Assembly: GCF_000619945.1 (NCBI RefSeq) | Contig: NZ_JHVC01000007.1 | Coordinates: 124,001 to 188,000, forward strand | Source of the DNA: Clostridium lundense DSM 17049 | Lineage (GTDB): Bacteria > Bacillota > Clostridia > Clostridiales > Clostridiaceae | Direction of reading: 5' to 3' | Length of the DNA: 64,000 nucleotides | Shown here: positions 27,533 to 37,400 of the stretch, one piece after another | Layout of the letters: each line of letters opens with the position of its first letter | How positions within the stretch are numbered: the first letter of the stretch is position 1 | The notes under the pieces: generated by a model | Told to the model about the DNA's origin: nothing | Database searches by the model: none | The model's input: the letters and a program-made list of their open reading frames with translations, nothing else | Made by a program: the position numbers and the translations under genes

Positions 27533-27666
27533 ATAGAGTAGTGTATATTTGAGTTACTTCGAATTTGAGAGTGGATGTCACTGGTTCGATTCCAGTTTCA
27601 TTTTCTTATGAAAATGAATAGCTCAGTTGGTAGAGCACTAAATACTCAAATAATTTTTCTCTCTAT
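27533..27666 (+). ncRNA. Y RNA 2 with circularly permuted tRNA-like domain (YrlA type)
   Basis: The lower stem is ATAGAG/CTCTAT (27533-27538, 27661-27666). The GTAGTG internal loop follows, then a perfect 9-bp upper stem (27546-27554 with 27644-27652) and GTTACTTC. The distal part is a tRNA mimic in reversed order. A T arm comes first (5-bp stem 27580-27584/27592-27596 with the 7-base loop TTCGATT). Next is a perfect 9-bp acceptor-like stem (27597-27605/27610-27618) closed by TTAT, then TA matching tRNA positions 8-9, then a D arm (GCTC/GAGC, loop AGTTGGTA). Bacterial YrlA RNAs are known to carry such a tRNA-like module that gives access to the Ro-RNA complex. Confidence 0.85.
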
Positions 27667-27680
27667 TCCATTTTTAAAAA

Positions 27681-27752
27681 AGCTTGGGTAGTGCTAGAAA
27701 GTGTTACTTCTTATCAAAAGCTGAAAAACACTTCTAATTTTCTCCCAAGTTA
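27681..27752 (+). ncRNA. Y RNA-like stem-loop 3
   Basis: The lower stem CTTGGG/CCCAAG is extended to 8 bp (27681-27688 with 27744-27751). A GTAGTG internal loop faces TTTCT. The upper stem is AAGTGTT/AACACTT plus TAGA/TCTA with one bulged A, and the loop starts ACTTC. It has the same architecture as elements 1 and 2 but a short 20-base loop. It ends 10 bases before the rsr ribosome site, so rsr may be read through from the array. Confidence 0.7.
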
Positions 27753-27776
27753 AAATTTAATAAAGGAGTGACAACT

Positions 27777-29219
27777 ATGGCAAAGTTTAATTGCAAAAGT
27801 TATATAAAGACAAAAAACTTATCAATGCATAAGGCTTACCAAATGACGGATAAAGAAAAACTGGTTACTCAAGTACTAACCAGTCTTTTTAATGAAAATA
27901 AATTTTATAAAGATAATTCAGAGGATATAGTTAATACAGTCCAAAGAGTTATAAAGGAAGATCCTAAATTTATTGCAAACTTATGTATATATACAAGAAA
28001 GGAAATGCATTTAAGAACTATTTCCCAGGTATTAATTGGAGAATTAGCAAAGGCAAATGAAGGTAAACCATATGTTAGAAATGCAATGAATAATTGTATT
28101 TTAAGAGTTGATGATATGACTGAAATTCTTGCTTATTATATAAACAAATATGGAAAGCCTATACCCAACTCTATAAAAAAAGGCATAGGAGATAAATTGC
28201 TTAATTTTGATGAATATCAGTTAGCAAAGTATAATCGTAGTAGCAATGCAGTAAAACTTAAAGATTTGCTTTGTTTGGTTCATCCTAAGGCTAAAGATGA
28301 AGAACAAAATGATATGTTTAAAAGACTACTTGAAGATAAGCTTAAAACGCCTATTACATGGGAAACACAATTATCAAGTAGAGGCAATAAAAAGGAAGTG
28401 TGGGAAGAGCTTATTGAAAATAATAGTTTAGGATACATGGCAATGCTTCGAAATTTAAGAAATATATTAAAAGGCGATGTATATAATATAGACAAGGTAT
28501 ATGAATTTTTATCTGATGAAAATAGGGTGTTAAGAAACAAACTCTTGCCATTTAGATATTATTCTGCATATAAGACCTTGGAAAATGAGGGCATAGGAAC
28601 ATCAAAGATATTTGATACCTTGGAAACTGCAATAAAACATTCTACTAAAAATATTAATAAGCTCACAGGAAAGACAATGGTTTCAGCAGATGTATCTGGT
28701 TCTATGAATTGTTACATAAGTGAAAAAAGTCAAATCACATGTGCAGAAATTGCTGTACTTATGATGTCTATAGCCAATTATATATGCGAAGAAACCATAA
28801 CTACAACCTTTGATAGTAAGCTTTATATGAGTAATTTATCAACTAAAAATGGAATTATTGCTAATGCTAATTCTATAAAGGTTAATGGAGGAGGAACAGA
28901 TATTTCATTACCTATAAGACATTTGCTTAACAATAAAGTTTTCGTAGATAGAATAATAATTTTGTCTGACAATGAAATAAACAGAGGTTATGGCCGTGTG
29001 TGCCAAAGATATGTTGAGGAGTATAAAAGTAAAATTAATCCTAATGTATGGGTACACGCTATAGATATGCAGGGCTACGGAACACAACAGTTTTGTGGTG
29101 AAAAAGTGAATATATTAGCTGGCTGGAATGAAAAGATAATTGATTTTATTTATCAAGCTGAAATAGGAACTGGAAGCTTGATTGAAAAAATAGAGAAGTA
29201 TTATTTTAAGGAAGAATAA
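27777..29219 (+). CDS. rsr: Rsr, bacterial Ro60 (TROVE domain) protein
   Basis: A 480-residue Ro60 orthologue. Residues 1-295 are the helical TROVE ring (ITRKEMHLRTISQVLIGELA, ELIENNSLGYMAMLRNLRNIL), and residues 300-480 a VWA-like domain with a complete MIDAS (D305-V-S307-G-S309, later GGGTDISLP and ILSDNE). Ro60 binds Y RNAs on its outer surface and misfolded RNA ends in its central hole. In bacteria it helps ribosomal RNA maturation and decay under stress. AAAGGAG lies eight bases before ATG 27777; a GTG at 27768 overlaps the ribosome site and is unlikely. Three Y RNA-like genes directly upstream and rtcB before them give the expected context. Confidence 0.92.
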   Translation: MAKFNCKSYIKTKNLSMHKAYQMTDKEKLVTQVLTSLFNENKFYKDNSEDIVNTVQRVIKEDPKFIANLCIYTRKEMHLRTISQVLIGELAKANEGKPYVRNAMNNCILRVDDMTEILAYYINKYGKPIPNSIKKGIGDKLLNFDEYQLAKYNRSSNAVKLKDLLCLVHPKAKDEEQNDMFKRLLEDKLKTPITWETQLSSRGNKKEVWEELIENNSLGYMAMLRNLRNILKGDVYNIDKVYEFLSDENRVLRNKLLPFRYYSAYKTLENEGIGTSKIFDTLETAIKHSTKNINKLTGKTMVSADVSGSMNCYISEKSQITCAEIAVLMMSIANYICEETITTTFDSKLYMSNLSTKNGIIANANSIKVNGGGTDISLPIRHLLNNKVFVDRIIILSDNEINRGYGRVCQRYVEEYKSKINPNVWVHAIDMQGYGTQQFCGEKVNILAGWNEKIIDFIYQAEIGTGSLIEKIEKYYFKEE

Positions 29220-29228
29220 TACTTCTCT
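29192..29228. terminator. Bidirectional hairpin at the rsr end
   Basis: A perfect 14-bp stem (29192-29205 with 29215-29228) spans the rsr stop codon. It lies between convergent genes and probably terminates both. There is no strong T run on the + side. Confidence 0.6.
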
Positions 29229-29300
29229 AAACTATATAATTATATAGGCAAATTATAAAAATATTTTACTAGAGTACTGTAAATCGCTTGTTGAAATATA

Positions 29301-30263
29301 TTAAAGCTTATTTTCTTTTAAAAACTTTTCTATATCATCAAGTAGTAAGTTCGCAGCCTTTACACCACCTGCAGTATTCCAAATAGCATCATCAACTCTG
29401 TATGCCTTGTTATTTTTAACAGCATTTAATGATTTAAATAATGGATCTTTTAGCCATTCTTTTTCTCTTGAAGAACCTTCACCATTTCCTGTTTCATAAG
29501 TAAAGTAAAACATAACCTGTCCATCTGCTTCTTTTAGTCTTTCCTTACCTATTTCAAGAGTAAAATCTGTACTTCTTTGTGTTTCTGGTCTAGCAAAGCC
29601 TATTTGTTTAAGAATCATTCCAGAGAATGTATCTCCTAGATATATTCTAGTTTTTCCAGGCATAAATCTTACTAAGGAAACTTCTGTTTTAAGCTTATCA
29701 CCTGATAATTTTGCTATTTCAGCTGCGCGGTTATCAAAATTTTTAATTATTTCTTCACCTTCTTTTTCCTTGTCTAATACTTTTGCATAGAATGCTAAAT
29801 TAGTTTTCCATTCTCCTCTTAACGTATTAGAATAAACTGTTGGTGCAATTTTTGAAAGTTGATCATATATTTTTTCATGTCTCATTTTGTTTCCTATAAT
29901 TAAATCTGGATTTAACGCAGCTACTGCCTCTATGTTAATTTGACTTTCTTCTCCTAGGTTTTGCACTCCTTCCATATCTTTTTCAATATGTTTATACCAT
30001 GGATTGCCTGTCCAAGATTTAGCAGCACCAACGGGCTTTACTCCTAGAGCAAGAAGTGCTTCTGTTCCCTCATTTGTAAGAACTACAATTTTTGTTGGTT
30101 TTCCTTTAATTTCTGTTTTGCCCATTGCGTGGTCTATAGTTCTTATAGTGTCACTAGTTTTTTTAGGGGACTTTTCCACATCCTCTTTAGCTGGTGAGCA
30201 GGCTGTAACTGTTACTGCTAGAACTAATGCTGAAATGGCGCTAACTAATTTTTTTGCCTTCAT
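29301..30263 (-). CDS. Iron-siderophore ABC transporter substrate-binding lipoprotein
   Basis: A 320-residue FecB/FhuD-type binding protein. A lipoprotein signal peptide ends in VTVTAC-S (lipobox). A TroA-like fold follows, with IVVLTNEGTEALLALGVKPVG in the first lobe and NPDLIIGNKMRHEKIYDQLSKIAPTV after it. The family delivers ferric siderophores, mainly hydroxamates or citrate, to FecCD-type permeases, which are encoded divergently next door. GGAGA precedes the ATG on the minus strand. The exact ligand cannot be told. Confidence 0.9.
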   Translation of the reverse strand: MKAKKLVSAISALVLAVTVTACSPAKEDVEKSPKKTSDTIRTIDHAMGKTEIKGKPTKIVVLTNEGTEALLALGVKPVGAAKSWTGNPWYKHIEKDMEGVQNLGEESQINIEAVAALNPDLIIGNKMRHEKIYDQLSKIAPTVYSNTLRGEWKTNLAFYAKVLDKEKEGEEIIKNFDNRAAEIAKLSGDKLKTEVSLVRFMPGKTRIYLGDTFSGMILKQIGFARPETQRSTDFTLEIGKERLKEADGQVMFYFTYETGNGEGSSREKEWLKDPLFKSLNAVKNNKAYRVDDAIWNTAGGVKAANLLLDDIEKFLKENKL

Positions 30264-30351
30264 AATATAATCTTCTCCTTTGTTAATTTAATATTGTGAA
30301 GAAATGATATCATATATAATTTTTAAATGCAAGTGATTTTCGTTAGCAAAT

Positions 30352-30394
30352 GATAATAAATTTCATTGACAATATTTTAAGCATAGTTTATACT
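30352..30394 (+). promoter_or_regulatory. Promoter of the siderophore permease genes with Fur-box-like site
   Basis: TTGACA (30366-30371), a 17-base spacer and TATACT (30389-30394) form a near-perfect sigma-A promoter. Bases 30352-30370 match the 19-base Fur consensus at 13 positions and overlap the -35, so iron repression of this and perhaps the divergent binding-protein gene is likely. Confidence 0.7.
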
Positions 30395-30490
30395 CTCAAT
30401 ATATTAGCGAAAGCTTGATTTTACAGGTATATAAGGATATACATTTTAGGTTAAAATTGTAACATTACTAATGAAAGGATGTATTGATAG

Positions 30491-31510
30491 GTGAGTATTA
30501 AAAGAAAATTACCATTAGAAAGTAGTAGATCAAAGATTATTATACTGATTATACTTATCACTTTGTTAATTGTATCATTTATAGCCAGTTTACTTTTAGG
30601 TTATATTAAAACCTCTTATGTAGACTTAATAAATACATTTACAAATTATAATAACAGCCTAGAACATATAATTTTAAAAACATCAAGAATATCTCGAGCA
30701 GTTACTGCTCTATTTATAGGTGCTAGTTTAAGTCTTTCGGGAGTGCTTATGCAAACTCTTACTAAAAACCAAATGGCATCTCCAGGACTTCTTGGAGTAA
30801 ATTCAGGAGCTGCATTCTTTATGGTCTTTACCTACAGTTTTTTTCCAAGTCTTTCACAAAATTATATGATACTTTTTTCTTTTATTGGTGCTGCTATGGC
30901 TGTAGTTCTTGTATATACCTTAGCTGGAGGAATAAGAGGTTCAATTAACACCTTTGATTTAATACTTGCAGGTGCTGCAATTTCCGCTTTTTTTATTTCT
31001 CTTACTCAAGTAGTGCTTTATAAAGATCAAAAAACCATGGAGGAAGTAATGTTTTGGCTAACAGGTTCAGTAGAAGGTAGATCTATAGAGTCTCTTAAGA
31101 TTGTTATTCCATATATGGTTGTTTGTTGGATTATATGTTATCTAATTTCAGGTAAATTAAATATATTCTTTCTTGGTGAAGAGATAGCAAAGGGATTAGG
31201 TTTAAATACTGAATTAATTAAACTCCAAATTCTTCTTTTAGTAGTTATTATGGCAGGGGCCTCAGTTGCTGTTGCAGGTCCGATATCTTTAGTTGGTATA
31301 ATAATTCCTCATTTAACTCGTACTTTGGTTGGATCAGAATTTAAATGGGTAGTTCCATTTAGTATAGTATTAGGGGCAATATTTTTACTTTTAGCAGATA
31401 TAGGATCAAGATTTATAGTATATCCAAAAGATATACCAGTAGGTGCAGTTACGGCAATAATTGGTATGCCATTCTTCATATACCTTGCTAGAAAGGTGGA
31501 AAATAAGTAA
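30491..31510 (+). CDS. FecCD-family siderophore permease subunit 1
   Basis: A 339-residue membrane protein with about nine to ten transmembrane segments and the family signatures GASLSLSGVLMQTLTKNQMASPGLLGVNSGA and GPISLVGIIIPHLTR. The coupling loop with Gly and Leu repeats faces the ATPase. The start is GTG 30491 with AAAGGATG upstream. It overlaps the second permease by one base (TAATG) and forms a heterodimer with it. Confidence 0.92.
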   Translation: MSIKRKLPLESSRSKIIILIILITLLIVSFIASLLLGYIKTSYVDLINTFTNYNNSLEHIILKTSRISRAVTALFIGASLSLSGVLMQTLTKNQMASPGLLGVNSGAAFFMVFTYSFFPSLSQNYMILFSFIGAAMAVVLVYTLAGGIRGSINTFDLILAGAAISAFFISLTQVVLYKDQKTMEEVMFWLTGSVEGRSIESLKIVIPYMVVCWIICYLISGKLNIFFLGEEIAKGLGLNTELIKLQILLLVVIMAGASVAVAGPISLVGIIIPHLTRTLVGSEFKWVVPFSIVLGAIFLLLADIGSRFIVYPKDIPVGAVTAIIGMPFFIYLARKVENK

Positions 31511-32577
31511 TGAACAGATTTATAGTTTTTAGAAAAGGAAAATTGTCTTTTATATATGAAAAAAGAAGTGTTTTTATAATTGCCATTGTATTAACACTTT
31601 CCGTTGCATCAATATTGCTTAGTACAAGTATAGGACAGAAGTATATACCCATATTTAAAGTAATTGAAGTATTGCTAGGAAATGGTGAAGGTGGAGACTC
31701 ATTAATTATTAATACAATTCGATTACCAAGAACACTTGGGGCATTTTTAGTTGGAGCCTCTTTGGGAATTTCTGGAGCCATTCTCCAAGGGGTAGTAAAA
31801 AATCCTTTAGCTGCTCCAAATATCATTGGAATAACAGATAGTGGATCTGTTGGAGCATTAGTATTTTTAACTTTATTTACAGATCCCAAAAATAACTCAC
31901 TTACTACAAGTATATTTTATATGCCTGTGTTTGCTTTTGTAGGAGCTCTTTTGTCTGTAATGTTGATTTATTTTCTTGCATATAAAAAGGGAGTTACACC
32001 CTATAGGTTAATTTTTATAGGAATAGCTATTTCGGGCGCTGCAAAAGCTCTAACTTCTATATTGATAATAAATGGGCCAGTAATATTTATAAAAGAAGCT
32101 CAACTTTGGATTACTGGAACAGTATACGGTACAAGCTGGACTAATGTAAAACTTTTATTTATTTGGCTTTCATGTATTTATCTAATTACTTTAATATATA
32201 TTCGAGAATTAAACGTTCAAAGTCTAGATGATAGTATTTCAACAGGACTTGGAAATGCCGTTGAAAAGAATAGATTTATTCTTATGATTTTAAGTGCAGC
32301 ACTAGCTAGTGGAGCTGTTGCAGTTGGTGGAGGAATTAGTTTTGTAGGTCTTATAGCTCCACATATATGTAGAAAGTTAACAAACTCTTCTTTTGAATAT
32401 ATAACTCCACTTTCTGCATTAATAGGTGGGATAATAGTAGTTTTATCAGATATAGCTGCAAGAACATTATTCTTTCCTTTGGATTTGCCTGTTGGAATAT
32501 TTACTGCTGCAATAGGTGCTCCATTTTTTATATATCTTCTAATTAAAAATCATAAATCACTTAAGGAGGTTTCGTAA
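31510..32577 (+). CDS. FecCD-family siderophore permease subunit 2
   Basis: A 355-residue membrane protein with the same fold and motifs (GASLGISGAILQGVVKNPLAAPNIIGI; ISFVGLIAPHICRKL). An N-terminal cytosolic stretch precedes the first membrane segment. It is translationally coupled to subunit 1 and separated by one base from the ATPase gene. The pair forms the membrane channel of a ferric-siderophore importer. Confidence 0.92.
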   Translation: MNRFIVFRKGKLSFIYEKRSVFIIAIVLTLSVASILLSTSIGQKYIPIFKVIEVLLGNGEGGDSLIINTIRLPRTLGAFLVGASLGISGAILQGVVKNPLAAPNIIGITDSGSVGALVFLTLFTDPKNNSLTTSIFYMPVFAFVGALLSVMLIYFLAYKKGVTPYRLIFIGIAISGAAKALTSILIINGPVIFIKEAQLWITGTVYGTSWTNVKLLFIWLSCIYLITLIYIRELNVQSLDDSISTGLGNAVEKNRFILMILSAALASGAVAVGGGISFVGLIAPHICRKLTNSSFEYITPLSALIGGIIVVLSDIAARTLFFPLDLPVGIFTAAIGAPFFIYLLIKNHKSLKEVS

Positions 32578-32578
32578 A

Positions 32579-33370
32579 ATGAGCATATCATCAAAGAATT
32601 TAACATTAGCCTATGGAGATAACATTGTGCTAAAAGATATAAATATAATTATACCCAAAAATAAAATAACTATATTAGTTGGAAGTAATGGTTGTGGTAA
32701 GTCTACTCTTTTAAAAACTATTTCTAGACTTTTAAAGCCAGCTGAGGGAAGTGTTTTTTTAGAAGATAGTAATATATTTGAAAAATCTTCAAAGGAAATT
32801 TCAAAGAAGCTAGCTATACTTACACAAGCCCCTGAAGCACCTCCTGATTTGACAGTATTTAATTTAGTAAAGCAAGGTCGTTATCCTTATCAGACTTGGT
32901 TTAATCAATGGAGTAAAGAGGATGAAGAAATGATAGACTATGCTCTTAGCAAAACTGGACTAATTGATATAAAACATAAGAAGATTTCTGATCTTTCTGG
33001 TGGTCAAAGGCAAAGGGTATGGATAGCTATGGCATTAGCACAGCAAACAGATATTATTCTTCTTGACGAACCTACAAATCATTTGGATATTAAATATAAA
33101 ATTGAAGTTTTAGATCTTCTTAAGGATCTAAATAAGAATGAAAAAAGAACTATAATCATTGTACTTCATGATATTAATTTAGCATGTAGATATGCAGATC
33201 ATATAATAGCCATAAAAAATGGGAAGGTATATTCAGAAGGTAAGCCAGAAGAAATTATTACAGAGAAGCTTATTAGTGATGTATTTGATATAAATTCTAA
33301 AGTAATTCCTTGTCCAGTATTTAAAACGCCTACATGTATACCTTATAAGTATATAGATAGTACTGGCTAA
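32579..33370 (+). CDS. FepC/FhuC-type siderophore ABC ATPase
   Basis: A 263-residue ATPase with Walker A GSNGCGKST (near residue 37), Q-loop LTQAPEAP, signature LSGGQRQR, Walker B IILLDEPT and switch H in VLHDINLA. AAGGAGG precedes the ATG. It drives the two FecCD permeases encoded just upstream. Confidence 0.93.
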   Translation: MSISSKNLTLAYGDNIVLKDINIIIPKNKITILVGSNGCGKSTLLKTISRLLKPAEGSVFLEDSNIFEKSSKEISKKLAILTQAPEAPPDLTVFNLVKQGRYPYQTWFNQWSKEDEEMIDYALSKTGLIDIKHKKISDLSGGQRQRVWIAMALAQQTDIILLDEPTNHLDIKYKIEVLDLLKDLNKNEKRTIIIVLHDINLACRYADHIIAIKNGKVYSEGKPEEIITEKLISDVFDINSKVIPCPVFKTPTCIPYKYIDSTG

Positions 33371-33379
33371 TTAGTCTAT

Positions 33380-33414
33380 TATATTCCATAACATATACTA
33401 AAATATGGAATATA
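33380..33414 (+). terminator. Stem-loop after the siderophore ABC operon
   Basis: A perfect 11-bp inverted repeat (33380-33390 with 33404-33414) and a 13-base loop lie ten bases after the stop. The following sequence is A-rich rather than T-rich, so termination on the + strand is uncertain. Confidence 0.4.
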
Positions 33415-33543
33415 AAAATATATAAAATTAGATGAAAATATTTTAAAAAAGTAGCTATGAGGAAATTTTGTAATCTTGAAGTATATTAAAACAAAATATA
33501 TACTGAATTATGATACACCGCTTTTGAAATGAGGAGGATATAC

Positions 33544-34383
33544 ATGTTTAAAATAGGAGAGTTTTCAAAACTTACACAGGTTTCTGTAAGGATGTTACGA
33601 TATTATGATGAAACAGGACTTTTGAAGCCTGCTGAAATAAACAAATATACGGGATATCGCATGTATTCTATAGAACAAATTAAAACTTTAAATAAAATAT
33701 TGTTTTTCCGGGATACTGGGTTTAGTGTTGCAGAAATTTATAATGCTCTTAATAATTGGGATAATAATTTTATTAAAGCACAGCTTAAAATAAAGGAAGA
33801 AAAAATTAAAGATGTTATAAATTCAGAAAAGCGGCGACTAGAGAAGATAAGAACTGCTATGAATGATATAAATAAAAAACAAATAGGAATTCATTATAAT
33901 GTAACACTGAAAGAAATTCCTAGCTATAGAGTTTTTTCTTTAAGAAAAACCATACCGGAGTATTTTTATGAAGGCTATCTATGGAAGGAAATATATGATT
34001 ATATTAGAACTAAAAAACTAAACATTTCGGAAAGCAATGATAGTTTTGCTATTTATCATGACAAGGAATATAAGGACAAAGATGTTGATGTGGAAGTGTG
34101 CATTATAACAGAAGAAAAGGGTGTAAATAAAGATGGTTTTATATTTCGGGAAACAGAACCAATTGAAAAGGTAGCTTGTTCAATGGTGTATGGGCCTTAT
34201 GAAAATATATCATCTGTTTATATGTCTTTTGTGCATTGGCTGGAGGAAAATAATCAATATAAAATGAGTGGTATTAGTCGTCAAGTTTGTCATAAAGGGC
34301 CATGGAATGAGGAAGACCCAAATAAATATCTTACTGAAATACAAATTCCTGTTGAATTAAAAACAAATACATTAATGGATTGA
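33544..34383 (+). CDS. MerR-family regulator with GyrI-like ligand domain
   Basis: A 279-residue BmrR-type regulator. The N-terminal MerR winged helix (FKIGEFSKLTQVSVRMLRYYDETGLLKP) is followed by a coiled-coil dimerisation helix (about 80-115) and a GyrI-like effector domain (about 120-279, with VYGPYENISS and YLTEIQIPV) that binds hydrophobic cationic drugs. GAGGAGG lies seven bases before ATG 33544. A MerR-style promoter with a 19-bp spacer stands directly downstream, before the TrmO-UvrA gene, so that gene is the likely target. Confidence 0.9.
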   Translation: MFKIGEFSKLTQVSVRMLRYYDETGLLKPAEINKYTGYRMYSIEQIKTLNKILFFRDTGFSVAEIYNALNNWDNNFIKAQLKIKEEKIKDVINSEKRRLEKIRTAMNDINKKQIGIHYNVTLKEIPSYRVFSLRKTIPEYFYEGYLWKEIYDYIRTKKLNISESNDSFAIYHDKEYKDKDVDVEVCIITEEKGVNKDGFIFRETEPIEKVACSMVYGPYENISSVYMSFVHWLEENNQYKMSGISRQVCHKGPWNEEDPNKYLTEIQIPVELKTNTLMD

Positions 34384-34406
34384 TAGATTATTCAGTCCAT
34401 TTTTTA
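34375..34406 (+). terminator. Terminator of the first MerR gene
   Basis: A 9-bp stem (34375-34383 with 34392-34400, one G-U pair) spans the stop codon and is followed by TTTTTT. It ends just before the next promoter. Confidence 0.6.
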
Positions 34407-34437
34407 TTGACTCTCACAGGATGTCAGGGTTTATTAT
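34407..34437 (+). promoter_or_regulatory. MerR-type promoter (19-bp spacer) of the TrmO-UvrA gene
   Basis: TTGACT (34407-34412), exactly 19 bases and TATTAT (34432-34437) give the overlong spacer that MerR proteins untwist. The spacer carries an imperfect dyad, CTCTCAC-AGGAT-GTCAGGG. Confidence 0.75.
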
Positions 34438-34461
34438 GGATTTAAGCAGGAGGTGTATTTA

Positions 34462-37400
34462 ATGGATAATAAAAATTATTATGATCTTTTTCCAATTGGG
34501 CAAATAGAAATAGAAGATAATAAAAGTAAAATAATAATTAATAAAGAATATGTAAAAGGGCTTAAATTTTTATCTTTGTTTAGTCATGCCATAATAATCT
34601 ATTCTAAAAAGCAAAAATCTAATATTCCTTTTTCACATAGCATTATTAAAATAATTGGTGTTGATGAGAAAGCTGGAATAGTTTCGTTTAATAAAAACTT
34701 ATATTTTTCAGAAGGAGATTTTATTTATGATATTAAACCATATTTCCCTTGTGAAGATAGGGTAAAGGACTGCATCGTACCAGAAAATATGCAGTTACCA
34801 GGGCAGAGGAAAATTGCACAAATAGAGGATACAATGGGTAAAAGGGATCTAGTACCCACTGAAAAAGTAACATCTATAGGAAACATTAGAAAGATAAAAG
34901 GGGAGTTTTTTCTTCAGTTTTACAATAATACTGAAATATATTTTGAAAGACTTGATGGATATTCCTACATAAAAATTTTTTGGTGGTTTAATGGTTTTGA
35001 TAAAAGCAAATATAGGAGAATAACAGAATGTGAACCGCCATATGAAAATGCACCAAGGACTGGGGTATTTGCTTCACGTTCACCAGTTCGTCCTAATCCT
35101 ATAGCTTTAACTACTGCACGAATTATTAACTTTGATAGAAAACTAGGAAGAATTAAGGTGGGTAATTTAGATTGCTTTGATAATACACCACTTATTGAAA
35201 TTTCTCCTTATATACCAGCAATTGATCAAATTTTGGATTTTAAAGTTCCTAAATGGTTATGTCATTGGCCACAGTGGTTAGATGATAGTATAATAGACAA
35301 TTCAGGAAATGAGATTTCTTTAAAGCCATCTAGTTTGGATATTATTAAGAAATATTTTAGATCTGATGATAAAATAATTAATAGGGAGAATTTCTTCCAC
35401 AGTAATAAAAATGAAAAAATTGAACATACAAAGGGTATTGTTGTAAAAGGTGCTAGACAAAACAATCTGAAAAATATAGATGTTACAATTCCTTATAATA
35501 AAATTACTGTAATTACTGGAGTAAGTGGCAGTGGAAAGTCTAGTCTTGCATTTGATACTATATTTGCTGAAAGTCAAAGAAGATTTATGGATAGTCTTTC
35601 TACAGCTGATTATTCACTTTGTGAACAAATGGAAAAGCCTGATGTTAACATGATATGTGGTCTTCCACCATCAATTTCAATATCTCAAAAAAACATTGGA
35701 CGTAATCCACGTTCTACAGTAGGAACAATTACAGATATATATGATTTTCTCCGTACACTGTTTGCAAGTATTGGAGTAAGACATTGCCCTCATTGTGGAA
35801 ATGCAATTATTCCTTTAAGTGCGGAGGAGATTGTACAAACTTTATCAAAACTTTCGTCCAATACAGCCATTGAAATAACGCCATTTTATCTTAATAGTCC
35901 TTCATATGAATATGTTGTATCTGAAAATAATGCTAGAGAGGATAAATTGTTATCCTATGTAAATAAATCATTAGAAATAGGTAAAGGAGCAATTTATGTA
36001 AGGATTAATAATAAAGAGAAAATTTTATTTCAAACAACGCAAATGTGCTATCATTGCAATCATATTCTATTTGAATTGACTCCATCTACATTTAGTTTTA
36101 ATAATCCCGAAAGTATGTGTCCTGTTTGTAGTGGACTTGGAGTTAAAATAGACATTGATCCTAATTTGATTGTATCACGTCCTCATCTATCTATCTTAGA
36201 TGGAGCTTCAAACTTTTGGAAAGATTTAAGAAAGTTTAGAGATAAGCCAAATGCAAATTGGATGAAAGGTGAAGTATTAGCATTGGCAGATGAAATGAAA
36301 GTTGATTTAGAAAAACCGTGGAATCAGTTGCCAGAGGATTTTCGTAGGCAAGCTATTTGGGGATCAGATGGAAAAGAAGTTACCTTTATATATAAAAATA
36401 GTAACGGGCGAAGTGGAAAGATTACAAGACCAGTGGAAGGTGCTTATAACTCTTTGAAGCGTATTTTTTCTGAAAGTAATGGACAGTCTGCAAAAAGAAT
36501 TGTAAGTGAGTTTATCAAGGAATCTAATTGTGATTGTTGTTATGGAGAACGACTTTCAAAAGAAGGAAGAAAGGTAGAGATTCTTGGTACACGATTTCCA
36601 GAAGCTGCTTCAATGACAATAAGTGATTTAAATAAATGGATTGAAGAACTTTCTAATAGGTTATCAGATTCTAAGTTAGCTATAGCAGATTCTATATTAA
36701 AAGAACTTCATAAAAGACTACAGGGTTATGTTAAAGTTGGAGTTTCTTATCTTACCCTTAATCGAGCTGTACCAACGTTGTCTGGTGGAGAATTACAAAG
36801 ATTAAGGCTTATAAAACAATTAGGCAGTGGTATTACAAATATGCTTTATGTTTTAGATGAACCTTCTACGGGACTTCACCCAAAAGATCATGAAAAGCTT
36901 ATAAACATTATAAAAGAGCTTAGAGATTATGGAAACACAGTAATTGTTGTAGAGCATGATATAGATACTATGATTATGGCAGATTATATTATAGATGTTG
37001 GTCCTAAGGCTGGTATTTACGGAGGAAGAATAGTAGCAGAAGGTACTCCATTACAAATTATGAAAAATCATAATTCAGAAACAGGAAAATATCTTTCAGG
37101 AGAAAAGCGAGTAACTATAGAAAAATCAATGGTTTTTAATAAATTTAATTGGATTAAACTTAATGGCGCCACATGCAATAATCTTAAAAATATTGATATT
37201 TCTTTTCCTGTTGGAGGGATTACTTGTGTAACAGGAGTTAGTGGATCAGGTAAAAGTAGTCTTGTTTCTAAGGTATTGTATCCTGCCATTGAAAATAGAA
37301 TTAATAGGAAAAAAGATATAAGTAGATACTGTAATGCCTTATCAGGTGATGAATATATTGATAAAATTATTCATGTAAATCAAAGTCCCATTGGACGTAC

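Noticed and set aside
27580..27636. An ordinary tRNA gene
   Set aside because: The T arm precedes the D arm, the acceptor strands are joined by a tetraloop, and there is no anticodon loop between the arms. It fits a Y RNA tRNA mimic instead.
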